Positions 44,113 through 51,541 of a stretch of 53,971 nt of DNA are shown here, one piece after another. This stretch comes from Niallia endozanthoxylica. GTDB taxonomy: Bacteria > Bacillota > Bacilli > Bacillales > Cytobacillaceae. The stretch covers positions 1-53,971 of the forward strand of contig NZ_VYKL01000048.1 in assembly GCF_008710145.1 (NCBI RefSeq). Direction: 5' to 3'. Below the pieces are notes generated by a model. It did not search any database, had not been told where the DNA came from, and saw nothing but the letters and a program-made list of their open reading frames with translations. Made by a program: the position numbers and the translations under genes. The number at the start of each line of letters is the position of its first letter. The stretch's first letter is position 1.

Positions 44113-44371
44113 TCAAACTATTACATTTGAACTTTCTAATTTATCAATCACTTGTTGTGTTGAAGCAATTTCAGCAATACAAAGAGACAAACTAGTAAGT
44201 GTAGCCTTTTGAACCTCTTCTGCTGTCATAGCTCCTGCTCCTAAATCAGGGTGATCCATTGTACCGTTGGCATCTGATACAAAAATGACATTATAGTCCC
44301 TAAATTGAGCATCTCTCGCCGTTGACTCACAACACATGTTGGTAACAGTACCTGTTATAATTAACGTTTCC
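44113..44371 (-). pseudogene. C-terminal fragment of an isochorismatase-family hydrolase
   Basis: About 86 codons encode the C-terminal half of a cysteine hydrolase: ETLIITGTVTNMCCESTARDAQF carries the nucleophile cysteine block, then NVIFVSDANGTMDHPDLGAG. The N-terminal half with the catalytic Asp and Lys is absent. An in-frame ATG at 44418 exists only because a family C repeat (44373-44398) supplies codons. The gene was therefore cut at the repeat edge. The fragment cannot be a functional enzyme. Confidence 0.8.
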
Positions 44372-44372
44372 G

Positions 44373-44398
44373 TGACATAGGGACAGGTCCTGTGTCCC
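44373..44398 (+). repeat. Dispersed repeat family C
   Basis: GACATAGGGACAGG is followed by TCCTGTGTCCC, an imperfect palindrome. Related pieces are at 45864-45890 and 52291-52320. This one abuts the isochorismatase fragment. Confidence 0.7.
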
Positions 44399-44568
44399 AT
44401 CCCTTTTTCTTGAATCATACTCTCTTCCTAAAAGCTTCACACGTTTTACCTTAGACCTGAAAAAACAACAAAATTTTCTTATAAATTAACAATGGATTAA
44501 TAGGCTATTTACATTGTTTATGTATTTTTAAAGTATATCAAATACGAATGAATAGGAAGTGGAGAACA

Positions 44569-45381
44569 TTGAAGAAGAAAACAATCCTGTCATTAAGTGT
44601 GCCGTTTGTATTGGCAACTTCTTTGTTTGCAGGTGCTGCCAGTGCAGCCCCAAATGATAACTGGTTGAAAAGCAGTAAAACGGAGTTGAGTGCTCACCGC
44701 GGTGCACAAGTGGCCGCTCCTGAAAACACATTAGAGGCAATCACTCAGGCTGGGCTATTAGGATATGGCTTTGTTGAAATTGATGTCCAAAGAACAAAGG
44801 ACGGCCAATACATATTAATGCATGACAAAACGGTTGACCGCACGACTACAGGCACTGGAGAGGTTAAAAACTTAACCTTAGAAGAAATTCAACGTTTTGC
44901 TATTGAAGATAAAGCAGGAAATGTAACAGATTATAAAGTACCTACACTTGAGGAAGTGCTAGATGAAGCTCATAAATACAAGATTGGCATCAATTTTGAT
45001 GGTTCAAAAGGTGACTGGCATGATAAGGAATTTGTAGATGATATTATGGAAGAAGCTGAAGAGGCCAAAGTATTGAATCATTCATTCTTTGTTCTAAGCA
45101 ATGATGATATTCGAAATCAATTTAACGAATGGTACCCAGAAGCAACGGTGACCTTCCTTGGAAATGCATTGAAGAATGTAGATGCTGATATTGAAGAATT
45201 AAAACAATACGATAACGCCATTTACACCACATCTATTAAAAATGTCGATGCAGAAACGGCCAAAAAGATTAGAAAAGCAGGCCTTAAACTCCATGTATAC
45301 TCCGTCAACACTGCTGAAACCTATGCAAAAGCGAAAAGCATTCATCCTCGATTGATTGAAACAGATGTGATTGTCCCTTAA
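44569..45381 (+). CDS. Secreted glycerophosphodiester phosphodiesterase
   Basis: The 270-residue protein has a signal peptide (KKKTILSLSVPFVLATSLFAGAASA) and a GDPD TIM barrel: LSAHRGAQVAAPENTLEA (HR and E), FVEIDVQRTKDGQYILMHDKTVDRTT (E-D and HD) and the C-terminal LKLHVYSVNTAET. It hydrolyses glycerophosphodiesters outside the cell, as GlpQ does. The FDGSKGDW variant replaces the more usual EIK motif, which is a little odd. I favour the TTG at 44569, five bases past GTGGAG; an ATG at 44548 lies upstream of that site without one of its own. Confidence 0.9.
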   Translation: MKKKTILSLSVPFVLATSLFAGAASAAPNDNWLKSSKTELSAHRGAQVAAPENTLEAITQAGLLGYGFVEIDVQRTKDGQYILMHDKTVDRTTTGTGEVKNLTLEEIQRFAIEDKAGNVTDYKVPTLEEVLDEAHKYKIGINFDGSKGDWHDKEFVDDIMEEAEEAKVLNHSFFVLSNDDIRNQFNEWYPEATVTFLGNALKNVDADIEELKQYDNAIYTTSIKNVDAETAKKIRKAGLKLHVYSVNTAETYAKAKSIHPRLIETDVIVP

Positions 45382-45437
45382 TTTTATGGCTAGCATTCAT
45401 CTATAAGACAAGGATTCCCTGCTTAATGGGACTATAA

Positions 45438-45491
45438 GAAAAAGACAAAATCTCGTCCGTTCATTGTGAATGGGCGGGATTTTGTCTTTTT
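45438..45491 (+). terminator. Terminator of the GDPD gene
   Basis: AAAAGACAAAATC and GATTTTGTCTTTT close a long stem with CGTCC/GGGCG inside. It starts ~60 bases past the stop and works in both directions. Confidence 0.85.
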
Positions 45492-45560
45492 ACACACGAC
45501 TAGGCCTAAGAACAGGGACAGTAACGCAGTACATTTCATTGTTTTTCATTCAGTATTTTT

Positions 45561-45862
45561 TACTGATTAGGATGTTATTCGATTTCTTTTTTACTCCTCC
45601 AACTGCTCGAACAAAGCCAGCCTCTTATTTCTTATTCAATCGCTTTCCATTCTAACAAGAGTACATTAGCGTCAGAACCTGGTCTATATATTCTGATAGA
45701 GTAACCTGACTGGGCGAAGTCCTTTGTTACGCCTTGATTGTCTCTGACGGACCTTAGATTGGCCTCTATTTCTTTGCGGTCTAGTGGGATGGTTTGGATT
45801 GTATCGATAATATCGACATATAAATTAAAGATTCTTTCGTCTGTTGCATGGAAGAGAGTGAG
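45561..45862 (-). pseudogene. Duplicated 3' end of the SLH gene at 48940
   Basis: This 300-bp stretch matches 48868-49170 at ~90 percent of positions by eye and includes the last ~70 codons and the 3' flank of the SLH protein gene. The match stops at 45862, where family C repeat sequence (GGGACATAGGGACAGG) begins. It has no start and no other part of the gene. Divergence includes a base change in the region of the stop and several silent-looking changes, so the copy is not very recent. Confidence 0.85.
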
Positions 45863-45863
45863 A

Positions 45864-45890
45864 GCGGGACATAGGGACAGGTACAGTGAT
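45864..45890 (+). repeat. Dispersed repeat family C
   Basis: GCGGGACATAGGGACAGGTA sits directly at the broken end of the SLH copy, in the same orientation as 44373-44398. Confidence 0.7.
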
Positions 45891-45925
45891 TCAGCTAACC
45901 ATAACGGCCAGCACTTCCTTCATAT

Positions 45926-45982
45926 AAAAAGCCCAATCCGTGGGCAGCTGGAAGTCAGCTGTTTGTGGATTGGGCTTTTTTT
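45926..45982 (+). repeat. Nested-hairpin element, copy 2
   Basis: This is a 57-bp near-identical copy of 40851-40911: AAAAAGCCCAATCC/GGATTGGGCTTTTT as outer stem (perfect here) and CAGCTG-gaagt-CAGCTG inside. It does not directly follow any intact gene. Confidence 0.85.
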
Positions 45983-46062
45983 AATTAAATATGCGATTTC
46001 TAGATTATCGATGGTAGAATCATATAATCAGAACTTATTCTAACTAGAAAGGTGTGATTAGA

Positions 46063-46695
46063 ATGGAAAACTATCTTCTATTTGTCCTTATGTGCTCTTT
46101 ACTCATTCTTTTACCAGGTCCCGATACGGCCATTGCTACAAAAAATACGGTTACCGTTGGAAGAATTGGGGGGCTGAAAACCGCTTTAGGTACTTGCTGC
46201 GCTCTTTTAATCCATACGTCTGCTGCTGTATTAGGACTTTCCGCACTCATTGTGAAGTCCGCCTTATTATTTTCGGTCTTCAAATATGTTGGTGCCGTTT
46301 ACTTAATGTATCTCGGTGTGAAGACATTATGGTCTTTGAGGAAAAAGGACACAGCAGCAAGCGTTGAGGTTCACACAAAGAGTCGGTTTAAAAACGCCTC
46401 TTGTTTTAAGCAAGGATTTCTGACCAACCTCTTAAATCCGAAAGTGGCTGTCTTTTTCTTAACCTTTTTACCCCAATTCGTCGAATCTGGCAGCAGTTCC
46501 TTTATCCCGTTTCTGCTAATGGGGATTACTTATACGGTATTAACGGCCGTATGGTTCTTACTGTATGTCTACTTAATTCATCGAATTAGTGCGTTTATGA
46601 AGAAACCGAAAACACAAAGGATGATTGAAGGGATTACAGGCGCTATCTTGATTGGTTTTGGGTTGAGATTGGCTCTGGAAAAGGCCCATCACTAG
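46063..46695 (+). CDS. LysE/RhtB family amino-acid exporter
   Basis: The 210-residue membrane protein has six segments and the family signature LILLPGPDTAIATKNTVTVG with RIGGLKTALGTCCA, then KYVGAVYLMYLGVKTLW and the KQGFLTNLLNPKVAVFFLTFLPQF block. LysE/RhtB proteins export amino acids such as lysine, homoserine or threonine; the substrate here is unknown. I take the ATG at 46063, eight bases past AAAGGTG, over a GTG three codons earlier. It stands alone, facing the hypothetical gene at 46784 across a shared hairpin. Confidence 0.9.
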   Translation: MENYLLFVLMCSLLILLPGPDTAIATKNTVTVGRIGGLKTALGTCCALLIHTSAAVLGLSALIVKSALLFSVFKYVGAVYLMYLGVKTLWSLRKKDTAASVEVHTKSRFKNASCFKQGFLTNLLNPKVAVFFLTFLPQFVESGSSSFIPFLLMGITYTVLTAVWFLLYVYLIHRISAFMKKPKTQRMIEGITGAILIGFGLRLALEKAHH

Positions 46696-46743
46696 ATTTT
46701 TTATGTAAAAGGCTCTGTTACATTTTAATGTTGATTTTAAATA

Positions 46744-46784
46744 AACTAATCGGAACTCCGATTTTTGTGGAGTTCCGAATTAGT
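46744..46784. terminator. Bidirectional hairpin between convergent genes
   Basis: ACTAATCGGAACTCC and GGAGTTCCGAATTAGT pair with one bulge around GATTTTTGT. It separates the lysE-type gene from the convergent gene at 46784. Confidence 0.7.
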
Positions 46785-47236
46785 CAATCCCAATAGTTAA
46801 AGATGATTTGTCCTATCGTTTCAGGCTTCCAATAAGCAATTTGTTCCAATTCAGCACTATTTAATTCCGTTTGCTTTAAAAGATGTTGATTTAAAGGAGC
46901 ATGTAGTTCTCCTGTACCTATGACTCGATAGAATGATGAAAATATCTCATAGAGAACAGGTTTGTTGATAAATTTTATGTTTCCAACTTCAACTACTGAG
47001 GCGAATGCAAGATAAGGATAATGTTCATTAAGCAGGATATAAAACCGATTACCTGCAATCTCAACATGAGCATAATAAAAATTTGATGGGTATTGAGGCG
47101 TAATAAAATCTATTACTTTTCCACTGTTACAAGAAGCAAAGTCGAAGCATAATCGCTTGAATTGTTTCCCATCTACTTGTGGGGGGTTATTGACTTTTGA
47201 ATCATAAAAACCAGTTACTCCATTAGGAAGTTTCAT
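46784..47236 (-). CDS. Hypothetical protein, 150 residues
   Basis: A soluble protein opens MKLPNGVTGFYDSKVNNPP and continues with beta-rich, aromatic segments (FYYAHVEIAGNRFYILLNEHYPYLAF, ASVVEVGNIKFINKP). It ends in an acidic/aromatic segment (WKPETIGQIIFNYWD). No signal peptide, membrane segment or catalytic motif is apparent. It resembles uncharacterised Bacillus proteins that occur near polymorphic-toxin or immunity loci, but I cannot assign it. An IS1595-type transposase remnant lies just upstream. Confidence 0.6.
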   Translation of the reverse strand: MKLPNGVTGFYDSKVNNPPQVDGKQFKRLCFDFASCNSGKVIDFITPQYPSNFYYAHVEIAGNRFYILLNEHYPYLAFASVVEVGNIKFINKPVLYEIFSSFYRVIGTGELHAPLNQHLLKQTELNSAELEQIAYWKPETIGQIIFNYWD

Positions 47237-47253
47237 CCTGTGTTCACCATCCG

Positions 47254-47481
47254 TTACACAATGAATTTAGATAAACGCAAACGATTATAAGTATCCGTCA
47301 TTTCAAATACAAATGATGATAAAAGAAATTCTTTTATATGGTGTTTTGTGCTTTTGTTACTACAGCTATCTACAAATAGGAACCAAGCAAGGTATTTCGT
47401 AGCCACACCTTTAAAACCTTCTATCCACCTTTTCATTCGTGAATGAAGACCATTGACATTTTGAAATCGAAGGGTCTCTCT
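47254..47481 (-). pseudogene. 3' remnant of an IS1595-type transposase
   Basis: On the minus strand the frame reads TLRFQNVNGLHSRMKRWIEG, then FKGVATKYLAWFLFVD, which is the conserved C-terminal end of IS1595/ISXO2-type transposases (VNxxHSRxKxWxxxFxGVATKYLxxYLxWF). An in-frame stop lies just upstream of this and no catalytic domain is left. The tail after FVDS is not conserved. About 90 bp further upstream (47576-47655, minus strand) another short protein-like end (EVADEWIASGEELRMPAG) is visible and unassigned. Confidence 0.6.
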
Positions 47482-47729
47482 TTATCAATGATAGCTGCTT
47501 TGGGGTTGCTTGATGACTCAGCGTCCTTTGTCCTTTCCATTCCCTAAAAGTCAGTAATAGCAGCTCTAGCCCGCTGGCATTCTCAGCTCTTCACCGCTTG
47601 CAATCCATTCGTCGGCCACCTCTTGTGCCATTTCTAAATGAACTCTATTAAACCACTAGTATAGAAACTTTATAAACTGGAAATCATGTATTCATTAACA
47701 ACGTTTAAATGAATGTGAGGTTTCTAAGT

Positions 47730-48644
47730 ATGCATGTCATTCATATTAACCCGGATAATTATATTGATCTCGATGATCAGGGGAATGAAAAGGCAAAACA
47801 TAATCAAAATGCTGTGAAATCCGGTTGGATTGTTATGAGACCGTCTGGAAAACTCAACAAAACTTCCATCTATATTTGCCCAAAACCTAGTTTTTATTAT
47901 CGGGACAGTTTTGCTGATTTGCTAACAAGGACACTCTTTACAGAATTCCCTGATGAAAGTGGTTTTTACACGGAAGTAATTAGTGGCATCATACAATTTC
48001 TAACCAATCGAATGCCCCATTATCAACTGATTAATTTAACGCATAAAGATCAATGTGCTCGATGCTTTAACATTAAAAAATTTGTAAAAGAAAGAGACTA
48101 TCATTATCAGCAATGTGATGAGTATATCACTTTCAATGAACCTCTTTGCACCTGGTGTTCTAATCATTTACTCACGCTTGAAAAGAAAAAGATACTCAAA
48201 GCTTTTAAAATCAAGCAAAAGGAAGAGGAAGAAAGAAAACAACAAGAACATCAAAGGTTACTACTTGAGAAAGCTCGTTTGTATCATACGCCTGTTCATG
48301 ATCTTAATCAGATAACAGGATTCGAATTCGAGGAACTTGTTGGCCAGCGTATTTTACCGAAAGTTGGATATACCAATATTGAAATCACAAGAAAGACCAG
48401 TGATTATGGTGTCGATATTATTGCCACTTCTTCTTCTGGAAAAAGAACTGCCTTCCAATGTAAACGGCATAAAGCGAAGGTAGGAATGAAAGCGATACAA
48501 GAAATCTATACGGCTATGACTATTTTTGACTGCACAGAAGCTATTGTTGTTACTAATTCTACGTTCTCTGACCAGGCAAAATCAGTAGCTCCAAAACTTC
48601 AAGTTGAATTATGGGATAAACATAAACTTCTAGAAATCTTATAA
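47730..48644 (+). CDS. Mrr-like restriction endonuclease with zinc-type motif
   Basis: The 304-residue protein has three parts. The N-terminal ~100 residues are unassigned. A four-cysteine motif follows (C109, C112 in QCARCF; C140, C143 in LCTWC), then a charged coiled coil (~150-183). The C-terminal Mrr-cat domain starts at GFEFEELVGQRILPKVGY (~197), with D229 in DYGVDII and QCK at 243-245, the PD-(D/E)xK core. Mrr enzymes cut methylated or foreign DNA. I chose the ATG at 47730, nine bases past GTGAGG; an ATG at 47709 precedes that site. No methylase is adjacent, as expected for a type IV-like enzyme. Confidence 0.85.
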   Translation: MHVIHINPDNYIDLDDQGNEKAKHNQNAVKSGWIVMRPSGKLNKTSIYICPKPSFYYRDSFADLLTRTLFTEFPDESGFYTEVISGIIQFLTNRMPHYQLINLTHKDQCARCFNIKKFVKERDYHYQQCDEYITFNEPLCTWCSNHLLTLEKKKILKAFKIKQKEEEERKQQEHQRLLLEKARLYHTPVHDLNQITGFEFEELVGQRILPKVGYTNIEITRKTSDYGVDIIATSSSGKRTAFQCKRHKAKVGMKAIQEIYTAMTIFDCTEAIVVTNSTFSDQAKSVAPKLQVELWDKHKLLEIL

Positions 48645-48749
48645 AGTTTTCAATTACTCCAAGCGGACATCCCTTATTTTTTCGAGGTCATTGAAAAGGG
48701 CAAAACTGGATCTCGCCTATTAAAATAGTATACGGCACTAAAAAACATG

Positions 48750-48799
48750 AAGAAGAAAAGTCGACTTCTGTGTGTAAAATCGACTTTTCTTCTTTATTT
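48750..48799 (+). terminator. Terminator of the Mrr-like gene
   Basis: AAGAAGAAAAGTCGA and TCGACTTTTCTTCTT form a perfect 15-bp stem around 15 bases, followed by TATTTTT. Confidence 0.88.
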
Positions 48800-48939
48800 T
48801 TAACTGCTGCTGTTCATACAAAGAAGGTACAGCCCCAGAATTTCATGGTTTTATCCTTGTGATGTGTTACTGACTAGAATGTTATTCGATGTCTTTTTTA
48901 CTCCTCAAACTGCTCGAAATAAAGCCAGCCTCTTCTTTC

Positions 48940-50010
48940 TTATTCCATCGCTTTCCATTCTAACAAGAGTACATTAGCGTCAGAACCTGGTCTGTATATT
49001 CTTATCGAGTAGCCTGACTGAGCGAAGTCCTTTGTTACTCCTTGATTGTCTCTGACGGCCCTTAAATTGGCCTCAATTTCTTTGCGGTCTAATGGGATGG
49101 TTTGGATCGTATCGATGATATCGACATATAAGTTAAAGATTCTTTCGTCTGTTGCATGGAAGAGAGTGAGGAACTGATAACCCCTGTTGTTCGGGATGAA
49201 CGTAGCAAAGAGAGAGAGCTCTCTTTCTCCTGAAAATACTTCTACCATATCATCGCCTGGTTCAGCCTTTATATTGGCACCCTGGTGAAGTTCGTTAAAG
49301 TTGGAAATGAGAGGTTTTATATCATGCCATAATTGGGTTTTGTAAGGATTTTGCGGTTGTGGCGGCGGACTCGATTCTGTTTGGATAGGTGTCCATACTA
49401 ATCCATCTTCAAACATCCGTTTTCCAAAGATATTCTCTGTACGATAAAGGAAGGTCACTGCTTGGGCTCTGGTTAAGGTCTGTTCAGGGTGGAATATGGA
49501 TGGTTCGTTTGCGGTGATTCTATGGTCATACAAGTACTGGATCGCTTTTTCCTCGGAAAGTAATACTCCGCCTACTAATGAGCCCAGTAATTTGGCTAGA
49601 TGCCCTCGGCTTATATGGATATTTCCATTGTGGTCATCTGCTGAGCCTATTGTTGGGAGGTTATAACTATCAGCCAAGTAGTAGGGCATTTCTGCAAACC
49701 ACCTATCATAGATATCACTCTTTTGAATTAACGTATGTGGGTCTATGTAGCGCATGAACATCGTAACAAACTGAGCTTCTGTTACTGTTCCATATGGGTT
49801 TAAATGGGACGTGTCTGTACCTTTTACGATTCCCTGTTCTACCGCCCATTTCATGGCATCTGCCCAATAGGCGTTTGGTTCAAAATCTACGTATGGAGTT
49901 ATTTGCCCCGTTTGGATTGGATTATTTTGTACGTATACCTTTTCTTGTGGTGCAGCCATGCCTGTTAATAATAATCCGGCTACCCCTAACGCAATGATTG
50001 ATTTTCTCAA
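48940..50010 (-). CDS. SLH-domain surface protein
   Basis: From a TTG at 50010 (five bases past GGAGGGG) the protein has 356 residues: signal peptide (LRKSIIALGVAGLLLTGMAA), SLH-like repeats (YWADAMKWAVEQGIVKGTDT..., then a weaker one, then SIFHPEQTLTRAQAVTFLYR, within ~45-205), a Pro-rich linker and a C-terminal ~130-residue domain ending in SGYSIRIYRPGSDANVLLLE. An ATG at 50034 lies before the ribosome binding site. SLH repeats attach proteins to pyruvylated wall polymer. The C-terminal domain is unknown. A ~300-bp copy of its 3' end sits at 45561-45862, so this end has been duplicated. Confidence 0.82.
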   Translation of the reverse strand: MRKSIIALGVAGLLLTGMAAPQEKVYVQNNPIQTGQITPYVDFEPNAYWADAMKWAVEQGIVKGTDTSHLNPYGTVTEAQFVTMFMRYIDPHTLIQKSDIYDRWFAEMPYYLADSYNLPTIGSADDHNGNIHISRGHLAKLLGSLVGGVLLSEEKAIQYLYDHRITANEPSIFHPEQTLTRAQAVTFLYRTENIFGKRMFEDGLVWTPIQTESSPPPQPQNPYKTQLWHDIKPLISNFNELHQGANIKAEPGDDMVEVFSGERELSLFATFIPNNRGYQFLTLFHATDERIFNLYVDIIDTIQTIPLDRKEIEANLRAVRDNQGVTKDFAQSGYSIRIYRPGSDANVLLLEWKAME

Positions 50011-50124
50011 ATAGACCCCTCCACTGTTCGCCATCTACTACAAGTCTATTATATAACGCTTACCAACATTTTGTTAGATAAAAAGTTTAAAATTGTTCTA
50101 TTTTAAGAACAACAAAACCCTCTT

Positions 50125-50448
50125 TTGAAAACCTTTATGCGGACAAAATTAGGTTTAAATATTAATCATTTTACAAGTATCTCTATTACGTTAAAAAATA
50201 ACTTCGCTCCATGGTCAGAGCAAACGTCAGGAATGCTTCAACACACCATCTGGAACACTTTAGAAAACGAAGGGTTTGGCGCATCGCTGCAGCACTACAA
50301 TCCGCTGATTGACGAGGAAGTTAAAGAAACATGGACTATTCCAAGCCATTGGAAGCTTATTGCCCAACTGCCATTTGACAAGCCAACTGCTCCTCCGAAT
50401 GAGAAACAGTACCAGTCGCTTGAAGAACGTGTACTGGTGTTTAAATAA
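50125..50448 (+). pseudogene. C-terminal fragment of a nitroreductase-family protein
   Basis: The last ~85 codons (NFAPWSEQTSGMLQHTIWNT, EGFGASLQHYNPLIDEEVKE, WKLIAQLPFDKPTAPPNEKQ) are the C-terminal half of a YdfN/HBN1-type nitroreductase. The first ~20 codons are not native, and the N-terminal FMN-binding half is missing. A full protein is ~200 residues. Upstream DNA is the promoter region of the SLH gene, so the loss came by rearrangement. Confidence 0.8.
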
Positions 50449-50526
50449 GGATTTTTTAGAGAGGAGATCATCGTTTTTGACAGTCTTTTTTTAGATTGAG
50501 ATGGGTTTTACTATATTTTTGTTGGT

Positions 50527-50570
50527 TTTGTTGGTTTTCATTGAATACCCAACACAAATTCAACTATAAT
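50527..50570 (+). promoter_or_regulatory. Promoter with palindrome before the HTH antitoxin
   Basis: TTGAAT (50541-50546) and TATAAT (50565-50570) are 18 bases apart. An imperfect inverted repeat TTTGTTGG...CCAACACAAA (50527-50557) covers the -35 box, fitting an autorepressor site for the HTH protein. Confidence 0.5.
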
Positions 50571-50592
50571 AAGAATAGGAGGTGATCATTTC

Positions 50593-51243
50593 ATGATTAA
50601 AGAGCGTGAAGAAGAAATTTTGTGGGATACTGTCACAATATTAAAAGAGCAAAATCTTTTTGAAAATGCCTCGGTCTTATTCAAAACTCTTATTGAAAGA
50701 ACCTTTTTGACATTAAAACTACCAACAAAGTTTTTAGAAGACATCAAAATTGATTTGCCCTCTAATGAAGTTGTAAACCTTATTCGTATACTTGATAAGA
50801 AAATCTATCAATCCTTAAAAAGCAGCGATACAACGCTGGCCTATGAATCATTCGTGGAATACATTCTAAAATTATCAGAAATTGTTCCTGAAACAGACGG
50901 GAAAAAAATTATAGCTAAAATTTTAGCAGAACAAACACAAAACTATAACGAGAATCATATGGCAGTAGCCGAATTGACTATACCGATTACAGTAGAACAT
51001 ACTGAAGCCTACACATCTACAGAAGCGGCTGAGATCATTGGTGTTACTGATCAGACTATTCGGCGCTGGTGTGAAAAAGGGAAATATCCAGGTGCCTTTC
51101 AAACCGAGGGCCGTCATTGGAGGATTCCAAAGAAGTATTTTAAGATTTCCATTGAGGAAGCGCGAAAGCGGAAAGCTTTTGAACAGGAATTAAATGAATT
51201 TAATGCTCAATATGGGGAGGCAAATGAAGATGAATTCCTCTAA
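50593..51243 (+). CDS. Excisionase/MerR-like HTH protein, probable antitoxin
   Basis: The 216-residue protein has a helical N-terminal part (~1-125) and a C-terminal HTH_17-type domain: YTSTEAAEIIGVTDQTIRRW, CEKGKYPGAFQTEGRHWRIP (~136-180), then an acidic tail. AGGAGGTGATC lies just before the ATG. Its stop overlaps the start of a short frame at 51230 that opens like a PIN-domain toxin, so this is most likely the antitoxin and autoregulator of a PIN-type toxin-antitoxin pair. The toxin is broken, leaving the antitoxin as an orphan. The family-level HTH call is firm, the antitoxin role is by context. Confidence 0.75.
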   Translation: MIKEREEEILWDTVTILKEQNLFENASVLFKTLIERTFLTLKLPTKFLEDIKIDLPSNEVVNLIRILDKKIYQSLKSSDTTLAYESFVEYILKLSEIVPETDGKKIIAKILAEQTQNYNENHMAVAELTIPITVEHTEAYTSTEAAEIIGVTDQTIRRWCEKGKYPGAFQTEGRHWRIPKKYFKISIEEARKRKAFEQELNEFNAQYGEANEDEFL

Positions 51244-51304
51244 TCCTGCCTCCCCTATTGTTTTATTTGATACAACAGTACTTTCTCCAAGCCAAAGTTC
51301 CTGA
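51230..51304 (+). pseudogene. 5' stub of a PIN-domain toxin
   Basis: Twenty-four codons begin at an ATG nine bases past GGGGAGG and overlap the antitoxin end by 14 bases. The product reads NSSNPASPIVLFDTTVLSPS and then stops. IVLFDTxVL is the first strand of a PIN domain with its catalytic Asp. The remaining ~120 residues are absent; the sequence that follows (51305-51530) shows no homologous continuation. Confidence 0.6.
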
Positions 51305-51541
51305 CGTTTTCCCATACTTATAACGCCTGCCAATGTCCTGCTTTGAAAAGCCACCATCAACTGACAGCCAGCCTCTTTCCTCCCTTCCACATCCGCTTTT
51401 ACTCCCTTTCCATCCTGTTTCTTTTCCCTTTTCGAGTTCTATTTACCTTCGTAAAGGAATAGCAATAGGACAGAGCTGTTTTTATCTAAAAATGATAATG
51501 ATAACAGGATGATCTAAGATTATAAAAGGAGTTGGTATAGG

